Shown here: piece after piece, positions 48,610 through 59,950 of the stretch
Position numbering within the stretch: position 1 is the first letter of the stretch
How the letters are laid out: every line of letters begins with the position of its first letter
Notes under the pieces: model-generated
Told to the model about the DNA's origin: nothing
The model's input: only the letters and a program-made list of their open reading frames with translations
The model's database searches: none
Made by a program: the position numbers and the translations under genes
From: Tigriopus japonicus
Lineage: Eukaryota; Arthropoda; Copepoda; Harpacticoida; Harpacticidae
Assembly (NCBI GenBank): GCA_010645155.1
Contig: CM021312.1
Location: 2,879,021 to 2,943,020, forward strand
DNA: 64,000 nucleotides
Direction: 5' to 3'

Positions 48610-50490
48610 TCAAACTACCTGATTATGGAAGTGCACTGAGCTTGGGCCACTACGATTCCACAAGTCAATGGCAATGACCCGAAACCAACCCCGGAAGCTT
48701 GTGGCCTTGCCGTGAAGTTGCACAAAATTCATGACACTCAATCTCTTTTCGTCAATTAGAGCCTTGTAATCCCCCCAGTATTCCTTGGAGAAATACACTT
48801 GGAATCCTTTCAAGCACTCGTGGCCATTATGACCTCCGTGATATCGCCAAGTAATAGTCAAACCGCCCGGAGATTCTCGATAAAAGCTTAACTTAGTGGG
48901 TTGGTCCGGTAACGAGCCTTCAGTGTATTGACATACGACAAGCAGTTTAATCCCGGGATTGGGAAGCACAACCCGAAAACGTTTCTTCCGCAAATCACGA
49001 ACAATTCCCCGTTTCAATGATGCCTCAATTCTCAATTGACGAAGTTGGTCCGCTGTTGGCTTTTCCGGTCTACCCATTGTTCGCCAGAGTTTGTACGGAT
49101 TGGTGTTGGCATTGGTGAGTTTGTAAATCACGAATTTGGTTGCCGGCGCATCTTCGTGAAGGGCTAGATTAAACTTAGCAAACTGTATGCTGACATTGAC
49201 ATTCTCATCGCTCTTGTTGGAGTGGTTTTTTTCGACATTTCTGACCAACAAGATGACATATCCCATTTGCGTTTTTGTTGCCAAGGCTTGAATACCATGT
49301 GCACTTTCACTACTTTCAACATCAACCACTTGTTCACCTAGAAGAGCCAGCATTGCCATTAAGTTAAAAACCGGCTTTTGCACAAAGGCGTCAAAAAGTT
49401 CGACCCTGTGATGGTTGTTGGTAGAAAACCGAGTTAATAGTGTCCTCTGTTCAAAGAAACTGGGAGGAACATTAAGGAAGGCGTTGTCGTTGGATAAGAT
49501 CTCCAAACGGGTCGTGTTGGTGCCCATAAATATCTGTTGCAGTCCAAAGATATTGGAGGCAATATAGGCAGGATATCTAACATCTGCACACCACGACCTT
49601 GATTTCCACCAACCCTTTTCGGGATCCCCTTCATCATTAAAGAATGGGATGTCCTTGGCCAACTCTGGGACCAAGGACTTGATTTCATTTATACGATTCA
49701 CCGTCGATTGTACGACATTCCGCGAGTTCTGGTCACCCTTTTGATGGAACGAAATGAAGTCAAGTTTTGAGCCACCTTTTTTCCCGGTCAAAACATTTGT
49801 CCCGTTTTGGCTGTGAATTAGGAGTGCTTGGCAGAGTTCGATAAAATGTGGTTCTCGACAAGACCCCCCTGGTCCACCGATTCTGAGGTGTTTATTCACG
49901 TCTTTTAGACCTTGAAAAGTGGCATCAAAGTAGTTCAGATAGCCTTGGACCGTGAAATTCAAACCGTCAAAATTGTGGTGGTCAGGTTCGTTCCATGTTT
50001 CGAAATTCCACTGTGAGACTTCTGTGAGGCCATACCGCTGAATATAATGGTTGGTTAACTCTCCAACCATCCACTTCCACGTTATGACTTGAGTTTGTTC
50101 TTCAAAATTGGTAAACTGACCTCCAGGGTTTCCCATCATTTCGAAGCCAGGTTTTAGGTCATACTCCCAAAGATGGTGAATCAATTTGTCCAGGGAGTCG
50201 AAGTTCAGACCGTCTTGAAATTCGATCAAATTCAAAAGCCAATGGATTCGAACCTGTTGGATGCCACGATTTGGCAACGATCCAATGAGAGCCAAATTCA
50301 TCTTGACATCCGACGATAAGTAAAAAGGCTTTGTATCGTGACTTGGGGACAAATCTCTTGGAAGGGTAAACCCAGTACTGGTCCAAAATCTTTTCAAGGG
50401 CCCTAACTCATGTTGAACATGAATTGTTAAATGAATATCTCTCCCCAGACATGTGTTCACGACAAAAATGGCGACGAATAGCGTTAACAT
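48610..50490 (-). CDS. IDUA: Alpha-L-iduronidase (glycoside hydrolase family 39), intronless
   Basis: A single exon encodes 626 residues, close to the usual family length. The enzyme removes terminal iduronic acid from heparan and dermatan sulfate in lysosomes. A signal peptide (MLTLFVAIFVVNTCLG) supports this start. The catalytic barrel has FETWNEPDHHNFDG with the acid/base E168 and FFNDEGDP with the nucleophile E287, matching the human pair E182/E299. The motif IGGPGGSC is also kept. The C-terminal part ends in a fibronectin-III-like region (PTKLSFYRESPGGLTITWRY, WGDYKALIDE), as in the human enzyme. Human IDUA has many introns, so their absence points to retroposition or intron loss. A tRNA-Gln on the same strand ends 17 bp before the start codon, leaving very little room for a promoter or 5' UTR. 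Confidence 0.95.
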   Translation of the reverse strand: MLTLFVAIFVVNTCLGRDIHLTIHVQHELGPLKRFWTSTGFTLPRDLSPSHDTKPFYLSSDVKMNLALIGSLPNRGIQQVRIHWLLNLIEFQDGLNFDSLDKLIHHLWEYDLKPGFEMMGNPGGQFTNFEEQTQVITWKWMVGELTNHYIQRYGLTEVSQWNFETWNEPDHHNFDGLNFTVQGYLNYFDATFQGLKDVNKHLRIGGPGGSCREPHFIELCQALLIHSQNGTNVLTGKKGGSKLDFISFHQKGDQNSRNVVQSTVNRINEIKSLVPELAKDIPFFNDEGDPEKGWWKSRSWCADVRYPAYIASNIFGLQQIFMGTNTTRLEILSNDNAFLNVPPSFFEQRTLLTRFSTNNHHRVELFDAFVQKPVFNLMAMLALLGEQVVDVESSESAHGIQALATKTQMGYVILLVRNVEKNHSNKSDENVNVSIQFAKFNLALHEDAPATKFVIYKLTNANTNPYKLWRTMGRPEKPTADQLRQLRIEASLKRGIVRDLRKKRFRVVLPNPGIKLLVVCQYTEGSLPDQPTKLSFYRESPGGLTITWRYHGGHNGHECLKGFQVYFSKEYWGDYKALIDEKRLSVMNFVQLHGKATSFRGWFRVIAIDLWNRSGPSSVHFHNQVV

Positions 50491-50502
50491 CGTGTAAAAA
50501 GA
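50491..50502 (-). terminator. Pol III terminator of tRNA-Gln, abutting the iduronidase start
   Basis: On the minus strand the sequence after the tRNA is TTACTTCTTTTTACACG followed directly by ATG. The T run is a normal Pol III stop and occupies most of the 17-bp gap to the iduronidase start codon. Confidence 0.7.
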
Positions 50503-50507
50503 AGTAA

Positions 50508-50578
50508 GGTCCCACCGAGATTTGAACTCGGATCGCTGGATTCAAAGTCCAAAGTGCTAACCATTACACCATGGGACC
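50508..50578 (-). tRNA. trnQ-UUG: tRNA-Gln (anticodon TTG)
   Basis: Read on the minus strand, the gene begins GGTCCCATGGTGTAATGG and ends GGTGGGACC. The acceptor stem is 7 perfect pairs (GGTCCCA/TGGGACC). The D arm has TGGTGTAATGGTTAGCAC (A box). The anticodon loop CTTTGAA carries TTG for glutamine. The T arm contains GAGTTCAAATCTC (B box GTTCAAATC). The first anticodon-stem pair is a T-G wobble. A CTTTTT run follows 5-11 bp downstream as the Pol III terminator. All features fit a functional nuclear tRNA. Confidence 0.95.
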
Positions 50579-50579
50579 G

Positions 50580-53500
50580 CCGATGTTCGCTCAGCGGAGT
50601 TGCTAGTAATATATTCTTGGGCAATCTCTACTTTCTTGGATTTCCTTGGGGTAAAATCTTGTCCGCGCAGCTTCGGTCCGTCCTTAAGTCGGAAGTTCTA
50701 GCACTGGAAACGCAGCTTTTTGCCCTCTTCGTAACTCAACTGACACAGTTCGGCAGGTAGTCGAGGTGAGATGTTCTGGTAAATCTTCCTCTTGCGGACT
50801 GTTCGTGCAAGTGGTGAGGGAAAAGAAACTCGTTTTCTTATCTCCTCTTTCACATTAAACTTGCTTATCCTTCAACCTGAGTGTGCATGTGGGTTTCTGA
50901 TTGGATTCACTGTTCCTTCCTTGGCAGTGCAGTGGGTCTGGATCTGACTCGGTGGGTTTGAACATGAACTATATATACCTACAGTGTACATAAAGTGTAC
51001 ACCACCACCTCTGACTCCTCCAACTGAAGATTTGGATCATCATTTTCTTGTGTCAAGAGCGAATTGTAAAGTACATTTTAAAGAAATGCGGAAGGTCCCT
51101 GATTTTTATCAGGTGTTATTTTTGTTGGATTTCAACCTTGTAATTCTTGCTTGTGAATAATTAAAGAGCAAATGAGATCAGGAAGTAGAATCGACACATG
51201 CGGAATGAGGGAAAATGCACCCTAATTTGTGACTCAACTTCATCGGCGGAGTGCATTTCAATGCAATTTGGCGCACAACGTGGACTTGATTTGGACCCAT
51301 GTGAAATCTGCTATCAGCTTTATTTCTGCCAAAATTGGCGGTCGACTTTGTTATTGGGCATAGGAAAATTCATTGATTACCATCTTCTCGAGTTTGAGGA
51401 TTCGAGAAGGAAAACAGGAAACATCCTTGTAATCGGTGTCCTTGTCGGAAGAAAGAATTTTGAATTTCCTGCCGAGGAAATCGTGCCACCATCTTCAGCT
51501 ACCTTGCTCGCTAGATTCAGGGGATTTATGCATAATGTGTCTGGTTCATTAGAAGGATTTCACGTTCCGATTCCACCGATCAACATTCATTTATCCGAGT
51601 TGGCAATCCGACAAACGACTCCAAAATGATTGGAAGGAAGAACAAGAGGACTAATTCATTCGTTGTCTCCAACCTTGCACACAACATTGCTAGATGAGGA
51701 AATTTCCAGGGATAGGAATTTTTGATAAGGAACAAAGAAGGAAGCCATTACCATCTCATCAAGCCCTCGAATATTCAAGGCTGGCCATAAAGTAAGGAGC
51801 AATTAATATGCCTAAATGGGACCTGAATTGCAATCCGATGCAAATGTTGCCTCATTTCCTAATGTCTTCGTCCTCCACACCATTAAAATCTGACGAACTG
51901 AACGAATTGGGCGGGTTACGAGAACAATTTAAGGAATTATATCCCTTCACCAGCCACCTAAGTTGGCATGTTTTAGTTGATTCCTTGAAACAAACCATTA
52001 CCCAGGAATGGATTTGTTCTTTTCCCTGTGCATAACGGTAATTCGGTGGCCAAATGTTTACTGCCTCTTCCTGATTGGAATTACTCGCCAGTTGTCAAGT
52101 CCGGATTCAAATAATTCAGAGTATGCCATCGATTTGACCAAGAGTAGAATCAGCCCTCTTGATTTGGTACGAGAAATAGTGTATATGTAACAAGGCATTG
52201 GACGGTTATTGAAGTTCCTGTTTCCATTGCAGGTATTCAGCTCTTAAAGCGTACAAGTGCTCATGTGTTAATACATGTCCTGCACAGTAGGGGAGGTAAA
52301 ACTTTATTTTCCCAATCATAGGGCACGCCAACAAAAGCAGCGCGTATCCTTTAATTGTTTTGTCTAGTTTCGTATGTGCATACGTACGTAGCCCAATGCA
52401 TACGTGAGCAATTCCAAACAGTCAAGTACGTATTTAAGGCTGACTGGGAATTCCAGAGCTACGGACATGGACAGATCAGATAACTTCGTCTTCTTCTTCC
52501 AATTCTTTGTCAAGCCACCTCGCTTGCGACCGGAGTTCGTTGTCCTGAAACAGGATTTTCGGCTGCATCGCCGTCGTCACCGCTCTTGTTCACGTCCATC
52601 CCCAATGCATACAGGACAAGAGCCCTATGGTCTCGAGACAAGCGTGTACAATGGGACGTATGTACGTGTGCAGCAACCCTGAAGCTCAACGGTCGGGCCG
52701 TCATCCAAGGTCATTTGATTCACGTGGTATTGGACTCCTTCCAGAGGTAGTAGAAGAAGTAATGGTGAGGTGGTGGTGGTGGTTTTGGTGGTGGGATAGT
52801 AGTAGCATGTAGGAGTGGAAGTAGTAGTACGAGTACTGGGGTACTGTACGACATGCCTTGTGTTTGTGCAAAGCAAACTTGGTTTCCACCGTCCTTAAAA
52901 GCATAAACCAAGTTAATCTCAATTTTCCAAAATAAGAGTAGTAGAAGCTTGTTTATGGTTGGATCTACTGGAGCCTACTTGATGCCATAAAAAGAAAAGG
53001 GAAGTGGTTGAAAATGGAAATTCAAGTTGAAGCAGGTTGGAGTTGAGCTCAAGCACAAAAGAAGGAGAGACTCGTGGGTCATTTTTTTACAATCCAGTAT
53101 AAGCACTTGTCTGAATTTGTTAGTACGATTGTCTCTCTAAGCTGTTGCTTCTTTTGAATCCCTTTCTTCGCTTGTTGTTATTCAAGCATTTCATCTCTTT
53201 CTTATTGGAGATTTAGTTCCAACCAGTTGTATTCAATTAACGTCATCGAAAAGGGTTACGTAATATAGTGGAATCAAGAAGAAGTCATGAAAGTACCTTT
53301 CAAAATTGAGCTAATATGCTATGCATATACATGTGGAAGATTTGTTACCAAGAAGCCTTACGTAATTAGACGTGCCGGTTTATGGTACCAACTCAAGGTG
53401 AGTCTGTACAAAAGTAACAACGTGATCTCAACATACGACATTCAGCGTTCTAGATTCGCCAATGGCCTCTAACAAACGGGAAGACAAAGGATCCTTTGGA

Positions 53501-54653
53501 GAGCCCTCTTGACCCAGTGCTCCAAAATCATGTTCTTTGGTGAGCGGTTCTGGTGAGCTCTCCTTGTGGTATTTCAAGTATCCTGATTGGCCAGATGTTG
53601 CCCATGCCTTCATCTTTTCGTCACGTTGCCAACTCAAAGCTCGCTGAGAGATGGCTTACACAAAGGAGAACCGGAGAACGACTGACTGACTCATCATGAG
53701 TAACCATGCAAGAGTGTAGGAGGAGAAGGAGAAGGAGGAGATGTTGCCTAGCTTTTGAGGCAACGGGACCTTCAGAAGAGCCCTCAATTTCAGTTTGGAC
53801 TCCGAACTGTTCTGTTGTCTCCAGAGACATTGCTGCCCCAGTCGTACCGAGGAATTTGGCCCGACCCCCTCCAAGACCTCACTTTTTTCCATACTTAGTG
53901 AGCGCCCGAGGTACGAGGGAGCGACAATTGAAGAAAACAGATCCTGCTTTGAGACCGTCCCTGGAATTCCCCCTTTGCAGTTGTTGCCGTTCATCCCTGG
54001 TAATTTACGTACGTAGAGGAGTAACAACAACCCCGACTGTACCATATCCAGTGTCGATCCGTCTTGTAAAGGCCGTATTACGCACTTGCGTGTCACTGAT
54101 CGATCCATTCGACCCCTCCGAAGGTGTTGCAAAGTGTTACCAAGTGGCCATTACCCCATTACCTCCCCATTACCTCTGTCGTGAACGCTTTTGTGCACCA
54201 AGGAGCTTGCCAAGGGAAAACTAAGAGGAAAGATCGTTTGCGCTTGTAACCGTGCGAGATCCGTCATCCCTCCGTCCGTCCCTCCATCCATCCCATCCAT
54301 CCCTTCCCCCCCTTAGATTGTCGCCAAGAAATCGAAGCACGACCAGTCGGGATTGCTTCGGGGATACTCCACCTCGTCGAAGAACCATCCTTGTGATCCG
54401 ACCAGATACGGGGAAGCACACCTTTGTCTACAAAGTTACGTAGCAATACTGCTACCACTAATACTTCGTCGACCAGATCCCCTGAAGGAGCGAGGACCGC
54501 TCCGAAAATCTGTGACGATTGGCAGCGAGTTTTTCAGGCCGACTTGAAGCTCGACTGCTGTCAGTTCAGTCGAGGAGACAAAGGTGAAAACATCTCTCCT
54601 CAGGATACTCATATCTGTGAATCTCAGTCAAACTCATCATCACTATCCTCATC
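50580..54653. other. Intergenic stretch with no supported gene
   Basis: No domain-bearing ORF is seen. Short simple repeats occur (GGT/GTA-rich at 52764-52830, GGAGAA-rich at 53715-53745). The last part should contain the promoter and any untranslated exons of the CRAL-TRIO gene. It is relatively GC-rich from about 53840. Confidence 0.45.
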
Positions 54654-55637
54654 ATGGGTGAAGACAAGTGTGAGCGTCTTGATCCGGTTACAGTGAAGCA
54701 AGCTGCTGAGGAGCTCAATGAGACCCCGAAAACCAGGAAAAATGCCCTCAAGGAACTCCGAAACTGGCTCAAGACTCAGCGTCATCTTCAAAATGTGCGA
54801 ACCGATCACAGCTTTCTCGTGAGGTTTCTCCGTTTCCAGAAGTTCAACTTGGAAAGCACCAAGACTGTGTTCGACAAATACATCCATATGCGTCAGCACC
54901 ATTCCGAGTGGTTCCAGAACCTGGACATCCAAGAGCCCAAGATGCGCGACATTATGTCCAGCGGATATCTGATAGTGCTGCCTGAGCGTGACGCCAATGG
55001 CCGAAGAGTGATTTTTAGTCGAGCCTGTTCCGTGGACGTGTCCAAGTTCACGGCCTGTGATATCATGAGAGCCCATATCCTCACCTACGAGGCCCTTTTG
55101 ACGGACGAAGAAACTCAAGTGAAGGGTATCACGTACGTCTTTGACGAACGAAACATCAACCTAAGCCATATCTCGATTTGGTCGCCGAGTGACATTTCCA
55201 AGGCATTCAGTTGTTGCGAAAAGGCCATGCCCATTCGCCATCAAGAGATCCATTTCGTTCACTTACCTTGGACCATGAGCCTCGTGTTTGCCTTTGGCAA
55301 GAGCCTTCTGTCCAAGAAGCTCAGCGAGCGCTTCCAAACTCACTCCAATTTCGAAAAGCTCTCTAAGGAGTTCGATAGCAGCATTCTTCCCGAGGGGTAC
55401 GGTGGAACCGTCTCCCTCGAGGACATGACCAATTCTTGGATCCAGGAACTCGAAGATTGTCGTGACGAGATTCTGGACCTGGATCGCATGAAATACGGTC
55501 TGAAGAAGGGCACCGAAGCCAAACGGAAGACGTCAGTGAACTCGGCTCAAAAGAAGACTAAACCCGAGAATAGTGGCATTTTGAATATGGTGAAGTCCGT
55601 GAGGAAAATGGAGAACCGAACCTCTGAGTCGGCATAA
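54654..55637 (+). CDS. CRAL-TRIO (Sec14-like) lipid-transfer protein, intronless
   Basis: A single exon encodes 327 residues from ATG 54654. Residues ~25-75 match the CRAL-TRIO N-terminal helical region (LKELRNWLKTQRHLQNVRTD, FLVRFLRFQKFNLESTK). Residues ~95-255 form the CRAL-TRIO lipid-binding fold (RVIFSRACSVDV, GITYVFDERNINLSHIS, IRHQEIHFVHLPWTMSLVF, LPEGYGGTVS). The family carries vitamin E, retinaldehyde or phosphoinositides in the cytosol. This protein resembles the alpha-tocopherol transfer protein/clavesin group common in arthropods, but the cargo cannot be read from the sequence. The C-terminal ~50 residues are Lys-rich. No signal peptide is present. A poly(A) signal lies at 56001. 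Confidence 0.92.
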   Translation: MGEDKCERLDPVTVKQAAEELNETPKTRKNALKELRNWLKTQRHLQNVRTDHSFLVRFLRFQKFNLESTKTVFDKYIHMRQHHSEWFQNLDIQEPKMRDIMSSGYLIVLPERDANGRRVIFSRACSVDVSKFTACDIMRAHILTYEALLTDEETQVKGITYVFDERNINLSHISIWSPSDISKAFSCCEKAMPIRHQEIHFVHLPWTMSLVFAFGKSLLSKKLSERFQTHSNFEKLSKEFDSSILPEGYGGTVSLEDMTNSWIQELEDCRDEILDLDRMKYGLKKGTEAKRKTSVNSAQKKTKPENSGILNMVKSVRKMENRTSESA

Positions 55638-55737
55638 TCTGAATCACCTATCACGCACCCCGCCTTGTTTGTAAAGAATCCTATGCAGTCAGAAGAATTC
55701 ATTGCAACCCAATTGGACTACCTTCTCCCTCGTATAC

Positions 55738-55763
55738 CCTCCTCCTCCTCCTCCTCCTCCACC
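55738..55763 (+). repeat. (TCC)n microsatellite in the CRAL-TRIO 3' UTR
   Basis: A run of CTCCTCCTCC about 100 bp after the stop codon, followed by a CT-rich stretch to about 55870. Confidence 0.8.
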
Positions 55764-56000
55764 TTCCTTGATTCCTAGATTCCTTTCACCCATCCCACTT
55801 CTTCTGGTTCTTCTATCCCTATCTACCTGTCTATTTCTCTCTCTTTCTCTCTTTGTCTATCTGTTCCTTCAGAAGATTGTTCATTTGCTCCAATGCATTT
55901 GAGCCTGGATCTGTGCCTCCCTCCCCCCTTTTACGTATATATTGCCACAAACCGTGATGATTAGGCAATTTCACACCGATGGCATTAACTTAACTCTCAA

Positions 56001-56006
56001 AATAAA
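56001..56006 (+). terminator. Poly(A) signal AATAAA of the CRAL-TRIO gene
   Basis: Canonical AATAAA 364 bp downstream of the stop codon. It is the most likely 3' end signal for this transcript. Confidence 0.55.
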
Positions 56007-59000
56007 ATTTTCCTTCCAAGGTCCGGCTACATTGTTGCACACTCGATACGTACATATAAATCGACGAAGTCTTGGTGTAGTGTGAATGTGAGCGTAGGAA
56101 ACTTTTGATGAGTCAGAGGAAAGGAAGGATCACCAAAGAGGCCCATTCACTCCCGGAACCATGATTGCTCCATTCCACATACAGCAATTCTATCGCCGTA
56201 CGTACTGTACATTCGGCGTGCTCCATGGTTGAGAACTTGAGACCGAGATCCTCGAGTGTAGTCTTAAGAGTTCAGTACACCGTTTGCATTTGCAAATAAT
56301 CGTGACCAGCCAGTCACTTCCTAGCCAAACTCCGTGGCTTACCATTTGGAAGAGACCCTACCCTAAGAGATAATTTGCACCTCCTCTTTGCCCTGAAACT
56401 TTACATTTTCCAGAAGGTGAAATTCAGGATGAGCGAAATCGCCGATTCGTATGATAGTAGTTGAGTTATACGTACAGTACATACGTGCTCCATTTACAGT
56501 CCTGATTGAGTTTCTTCTCACTTCCGCCCATGGTTCGGCAATGCGTCTCTAACAGCTTGAAAAGCGGACGGATGAACGAACATTAGACTTCATGGTTGGT
56601 TGTGTGCAAGGGTGAATGATTCTGAAAACAATGCATCTTGAACTGCACTTCTGAAAAGCCACTCAGTCTATGGTAGTCACACTACGACATGGAGATGTTG
56701 CTGTCGAGGTTCCTGTTTGGCAGGCGTGAGGTTGGGACCCTAAAGCCCTTTCCCAACTTCCTCACTCGGAATTCGCTATTGAATAGATAACTGCACGAAT
56801 GTCTTTCATTCCGTTCAGCGGAAGTACAAAGATAAGCACGGATGTAGTCCTCTTCGCTACGCTAAAGATCTTAGAGAAGAGCCCTTCTAGATAGATGGCG
56901 AGTGATAAATTTTTTGCTCGTAAGAGCGTAATTATAGATTTTGTCAACAAGTGTCCGAAAGTTAGTTCACACGGCGCTTCCAGACCGAGAAATCATAAAA
57001 CCATTTCGCCATGGGAATTCGCCTTGGAGAACTGAGAACGAGGTGAAGACAAAGAAAGACCCTAGAAAACTAGGACCGTACTTTCAATAGCCTGCATGAG
57101 TGGCCAGAACATCAAAGGAAACTTGGTCAAGAGCCATTGAAGTTCGTTCGTCTTCTTTGTTGAACAAGGTGGAGCTGAAGGACGAATATTTGCTGTTTTA
57201 GGCTGATATCCCCTTCATTAAGAGTGTGAAACCAATCTTGATGAGATATTATGAAAACCAACAAAAATGGTCCAGTTTCGTACTTTGATGTGACCATATG
57301 GCTTCTTATCCCACAAGATTCATTATTTCATAATGGCTTCAAATCGACAATAGTACAGTGACAAATTTCATGTAATCGGCCGATTGCATTGCTACCATGG
57401 TGACTTTTTTCTGTTCGACTCGAATCTTCTCGTAATGTCAACTCACCTTTCTCGTTCCAAATTGTTTTCAAGGACCTTGAGCTTAGGTCGTATGCAGTAA
57501 GTTCCTGGAAGAGTTGAAATCTGATAGGTATAGCAGTAAAAGAATATGCCTCAAGTTTTATGAGCCATTCCGTTGGAGTGTCCTGTGACCATCGTGTGAT
57601 TACTCGACACGAATTGTAGACCTGCCATATCTGGACTGGGTCAACATTGGCAGGATTTTTGGTACACAAGGATTTGACCAACAGCAATACCGTCTTCGTG
57701 TGCTTCCCAAAAAACCGGTTCGACTTTGGGGAAGTTTTGTATTTCAGATTTTGACGGACTAATCCTCAGACTTGGTCCCCTCATGTAATTTCACTAACGT
57801 GGACTCGATGCCCGATTTCTTTTGTAATATTTTGACCTGGTTGGTTCGGGGCCAATCTGTATTTTTTATGACTTGTATTACGGTCCCGTTTTCCTTCTAC
57901 TTGGCAGGCACAAACCACTGAGTTTAATCGAATGGTTGGTTGGTGTCCGAGTTGATGACCAAGGAGCTATCAACATTTGGACTAGTAGCTCCCTACCTCT
58001 TCCGCCTGAACTCGGATTGCGTCATGGTGGACACTTGATTTTATTCAGACCAAACAACTTCCACCTTTTGAGATCGTCAAAAAAACGAATCTTAGCTCTA
58101 AACATGCTTGAATAATTAAACCATCTTCCTCTTCTTTTTTACTTTGTCCAGTTTTTCACAGGAAATAGATGACTATTTTGAGGGTCAAATCTAGACCAAG
58201 CCTTTTGTCCTCTTCCATTTTAGTCTGTTAACTTGGCAACATGTTGGCTCACGTTTAGATCCTTTTGGAGTAAAAGGTCGTTCATTATGCTTCCGAATGT
58301 TCAAGTAAGGCGAGCGTTCGGTAACTTCCATTGTAACGGAGCCAATTACCATTCGACTGCATCGCTCTATAAAATGAACACCATTTACGCCGAGAAGCGG
58401 ATATTCATTTCCTTAGCAACAAGCAAACAGAACCCTTCTCAGGGATTCCGAATCTGTTTAGTTTTGTTCAAAAGAAGCAAGATGACATTTAAATATTGCT
58501 ACCACGATGAGCGCGCAAACCAACGATGAGAGAGATCTGTTCTTGGTCGCCGAGGATCAATCTCAATATCAATCTAATTCAAGGCCACATTTTCTGACGG
58601 AAAGAAAGTAAGTCACGAAAAGCTATCCAAGGACACGCCAAACCACTCACTCACTCACTCACTCATTCATTCACTACTGCACACAATTCACACACGCACA
58701 CATGTACCTAGTGCCACATTTTCTGGCCGGAAAAACGAATCCAATGTCAAAAACAATGACCACAATTGGTGGTACGTTATTGGCTATTCATTTGGCGTAT
58801 TTTATGCGTTTTGAGTAAGAGTGCTTTGCATCGTACAACATGGACCCTTACGACTACCTTCACCTTGCTGCCGTGAATGAACCAAAGTATTTACATTAGG
58901 TGGAAGAACTAGTCAAATAATGTTAATAGAATAGGAAAACATGTGTGTCAGTCAAACAAGTATTTTCAAGTTTAGATTGAAATGAGATAGCGTTTTCACA

Positions 59001-59030
59001 AATTAATTGATTGGGACAAAATTGATCCAG
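56007..59030. other. Gene-poor intergenic stretch
   Basis: No supported gene. Small ORFs at 57328-57687 (minus) and 57873-58115 (plus) show no known domain. A (CACT)n microsatellite lies at about 58645-58672. Confidence 0.45.
58645..58672 (+). repeat. (CACT)n microsatellite
   Basis: Tandem CACT units that decay into CATT units at the end of the run. Confidence 0.85.
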
Positions 59031-59032
59031 AT

Positions 59033-59270
59033 CAATATAGTAATAGTAATGTTTATTGCGAGATTTGTCTCATTGGATATTTATATATACATTCTATACA
59101 ATTGATGTAATGAAGTCATGGGCCCAATCTGGTTTTGGGAGGCGCCATTCGAGGCGAAATATCCCCTAGACAGAGGGGTCGGGTAGGGTGGGGGAAGACC
59201 TGGGATGGAACCCCATGAACCCGAGCATAGCTCGGTCGCGCGTTAGTCAACTACGCTACACCATCTCCCC
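59033..59270 (-). mobile_element. tRNA-derived SINE
   Basis: On the minus strand the element begins GGGGAGATGGTGTAGCGTAG, with an A-box-like TGGTGTAGCGTAG. About 50 bp later comes a B-box-like GGTTCCATCCC (consensus GGTTCGANTCC). A tRNA-unrelated body follows (GACCCCTCTGTCTAGGGG, CGAATGGCGCCTCCC), then an AT-rich tail ending in ATTACT repeats near 59045. A tRNA-like head, a body and a simple-repeat tail are the hallmarks of a SINE. The head does not fold as a complete tRNA, so it is not called as one. Confidence 0.65.
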
Positions 59271-59452
59271 TATAAAAAATATATAGGGGATATTTTATAT
59301 TAATATAAAACGGCCAAAGGTTGCTGATAGTTGCGAGCAAATCGAAAAGTTGCTGTATTTGATTTAAAACTCAACAACACAAATAATATTTGCTGGCATT
59401 TCTTCTCCAAATCAATGCTTATAAAATTAACTTTTTACAAGGATTGTGAATG

Positions 59453-59826
59453 GGATGTCAAACTCAGGGTGGTGTGATGTTTTGCGGAGCCAATCGAAAA
59501 CTAGACTCGCAACCTCAAACAACACGGTCGTACAACGGCAAGCCGCATGTTGTCGCACCTAATTCAAAAGCGAGAGGATACCAAAATCAAGTCGAATTAG
59601 CATTCGTCGAGTATATACTATCCCTATCTGCTGCGTTTCAAACACATGAGTTGTCACAAGTATAAACTCGAGGCCGGTTTATCTGATTTGATTTTGGTGT
59701 GCTCTCGCTTTTGAATTAGGTGCGACAACATGCGGCTTGCCGTTGTACGACCGTGTTGTTTGAGGTTGCGAGTCCAATTTTCGTTTGGCTCCGCAAAACA
59801 TCACACCACCCTGAGTTTGACATCTC
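59453..59826. mobile_element. Foldback element with ~140-bp arms
   Basis: The left arm (GATGTCAAACTCAGGGTGGT onward, to about 59600) and the right arm (about 59690 to ACCACCCTGAGTTTGACATC) are near-identical reverse complements. Both carry the word CGGCAAGCCGCATGTTGTCG or its mirror. The ~90-bp spacer has no coding content. No target duplication was found. Confidence 0.75.
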
Positions 59827-59834
59827 AATAAGAC

Positions 59835-59950
59835 TAAATTGCGTTCATAATCAAAAAGGAGTTTGTGTTGAAAAACTGCTGAAAATGGACAATTTGTACT
59901 AAAATTCAGCCGTGTGAAAATAACATATTTCTCACTTTTCATCACATTCT
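59835..59950. repeat. Dispersed repeat, copy 1
   Basis: Shares about 110 bp with 62105-62225, including TCAAAAAGGAGTTTGTGTT and GCTGAAAATGGACAAT, in the same orientation. It directly follows the foldback element at 59453-59826. Confidence 0.65.

Noticed and set aside
57328..57687. 119-residue minus-strand ORF
   Set aside because: No recognisable domain, no splice context and no codon pattern that sets it apart from chance ORFs.
59190..59270. A second tRNA gene
   Set aside because: A- and B-box-like motifs are present, but the acceptor and anticodon stems do not form; a SINE head explains it better.
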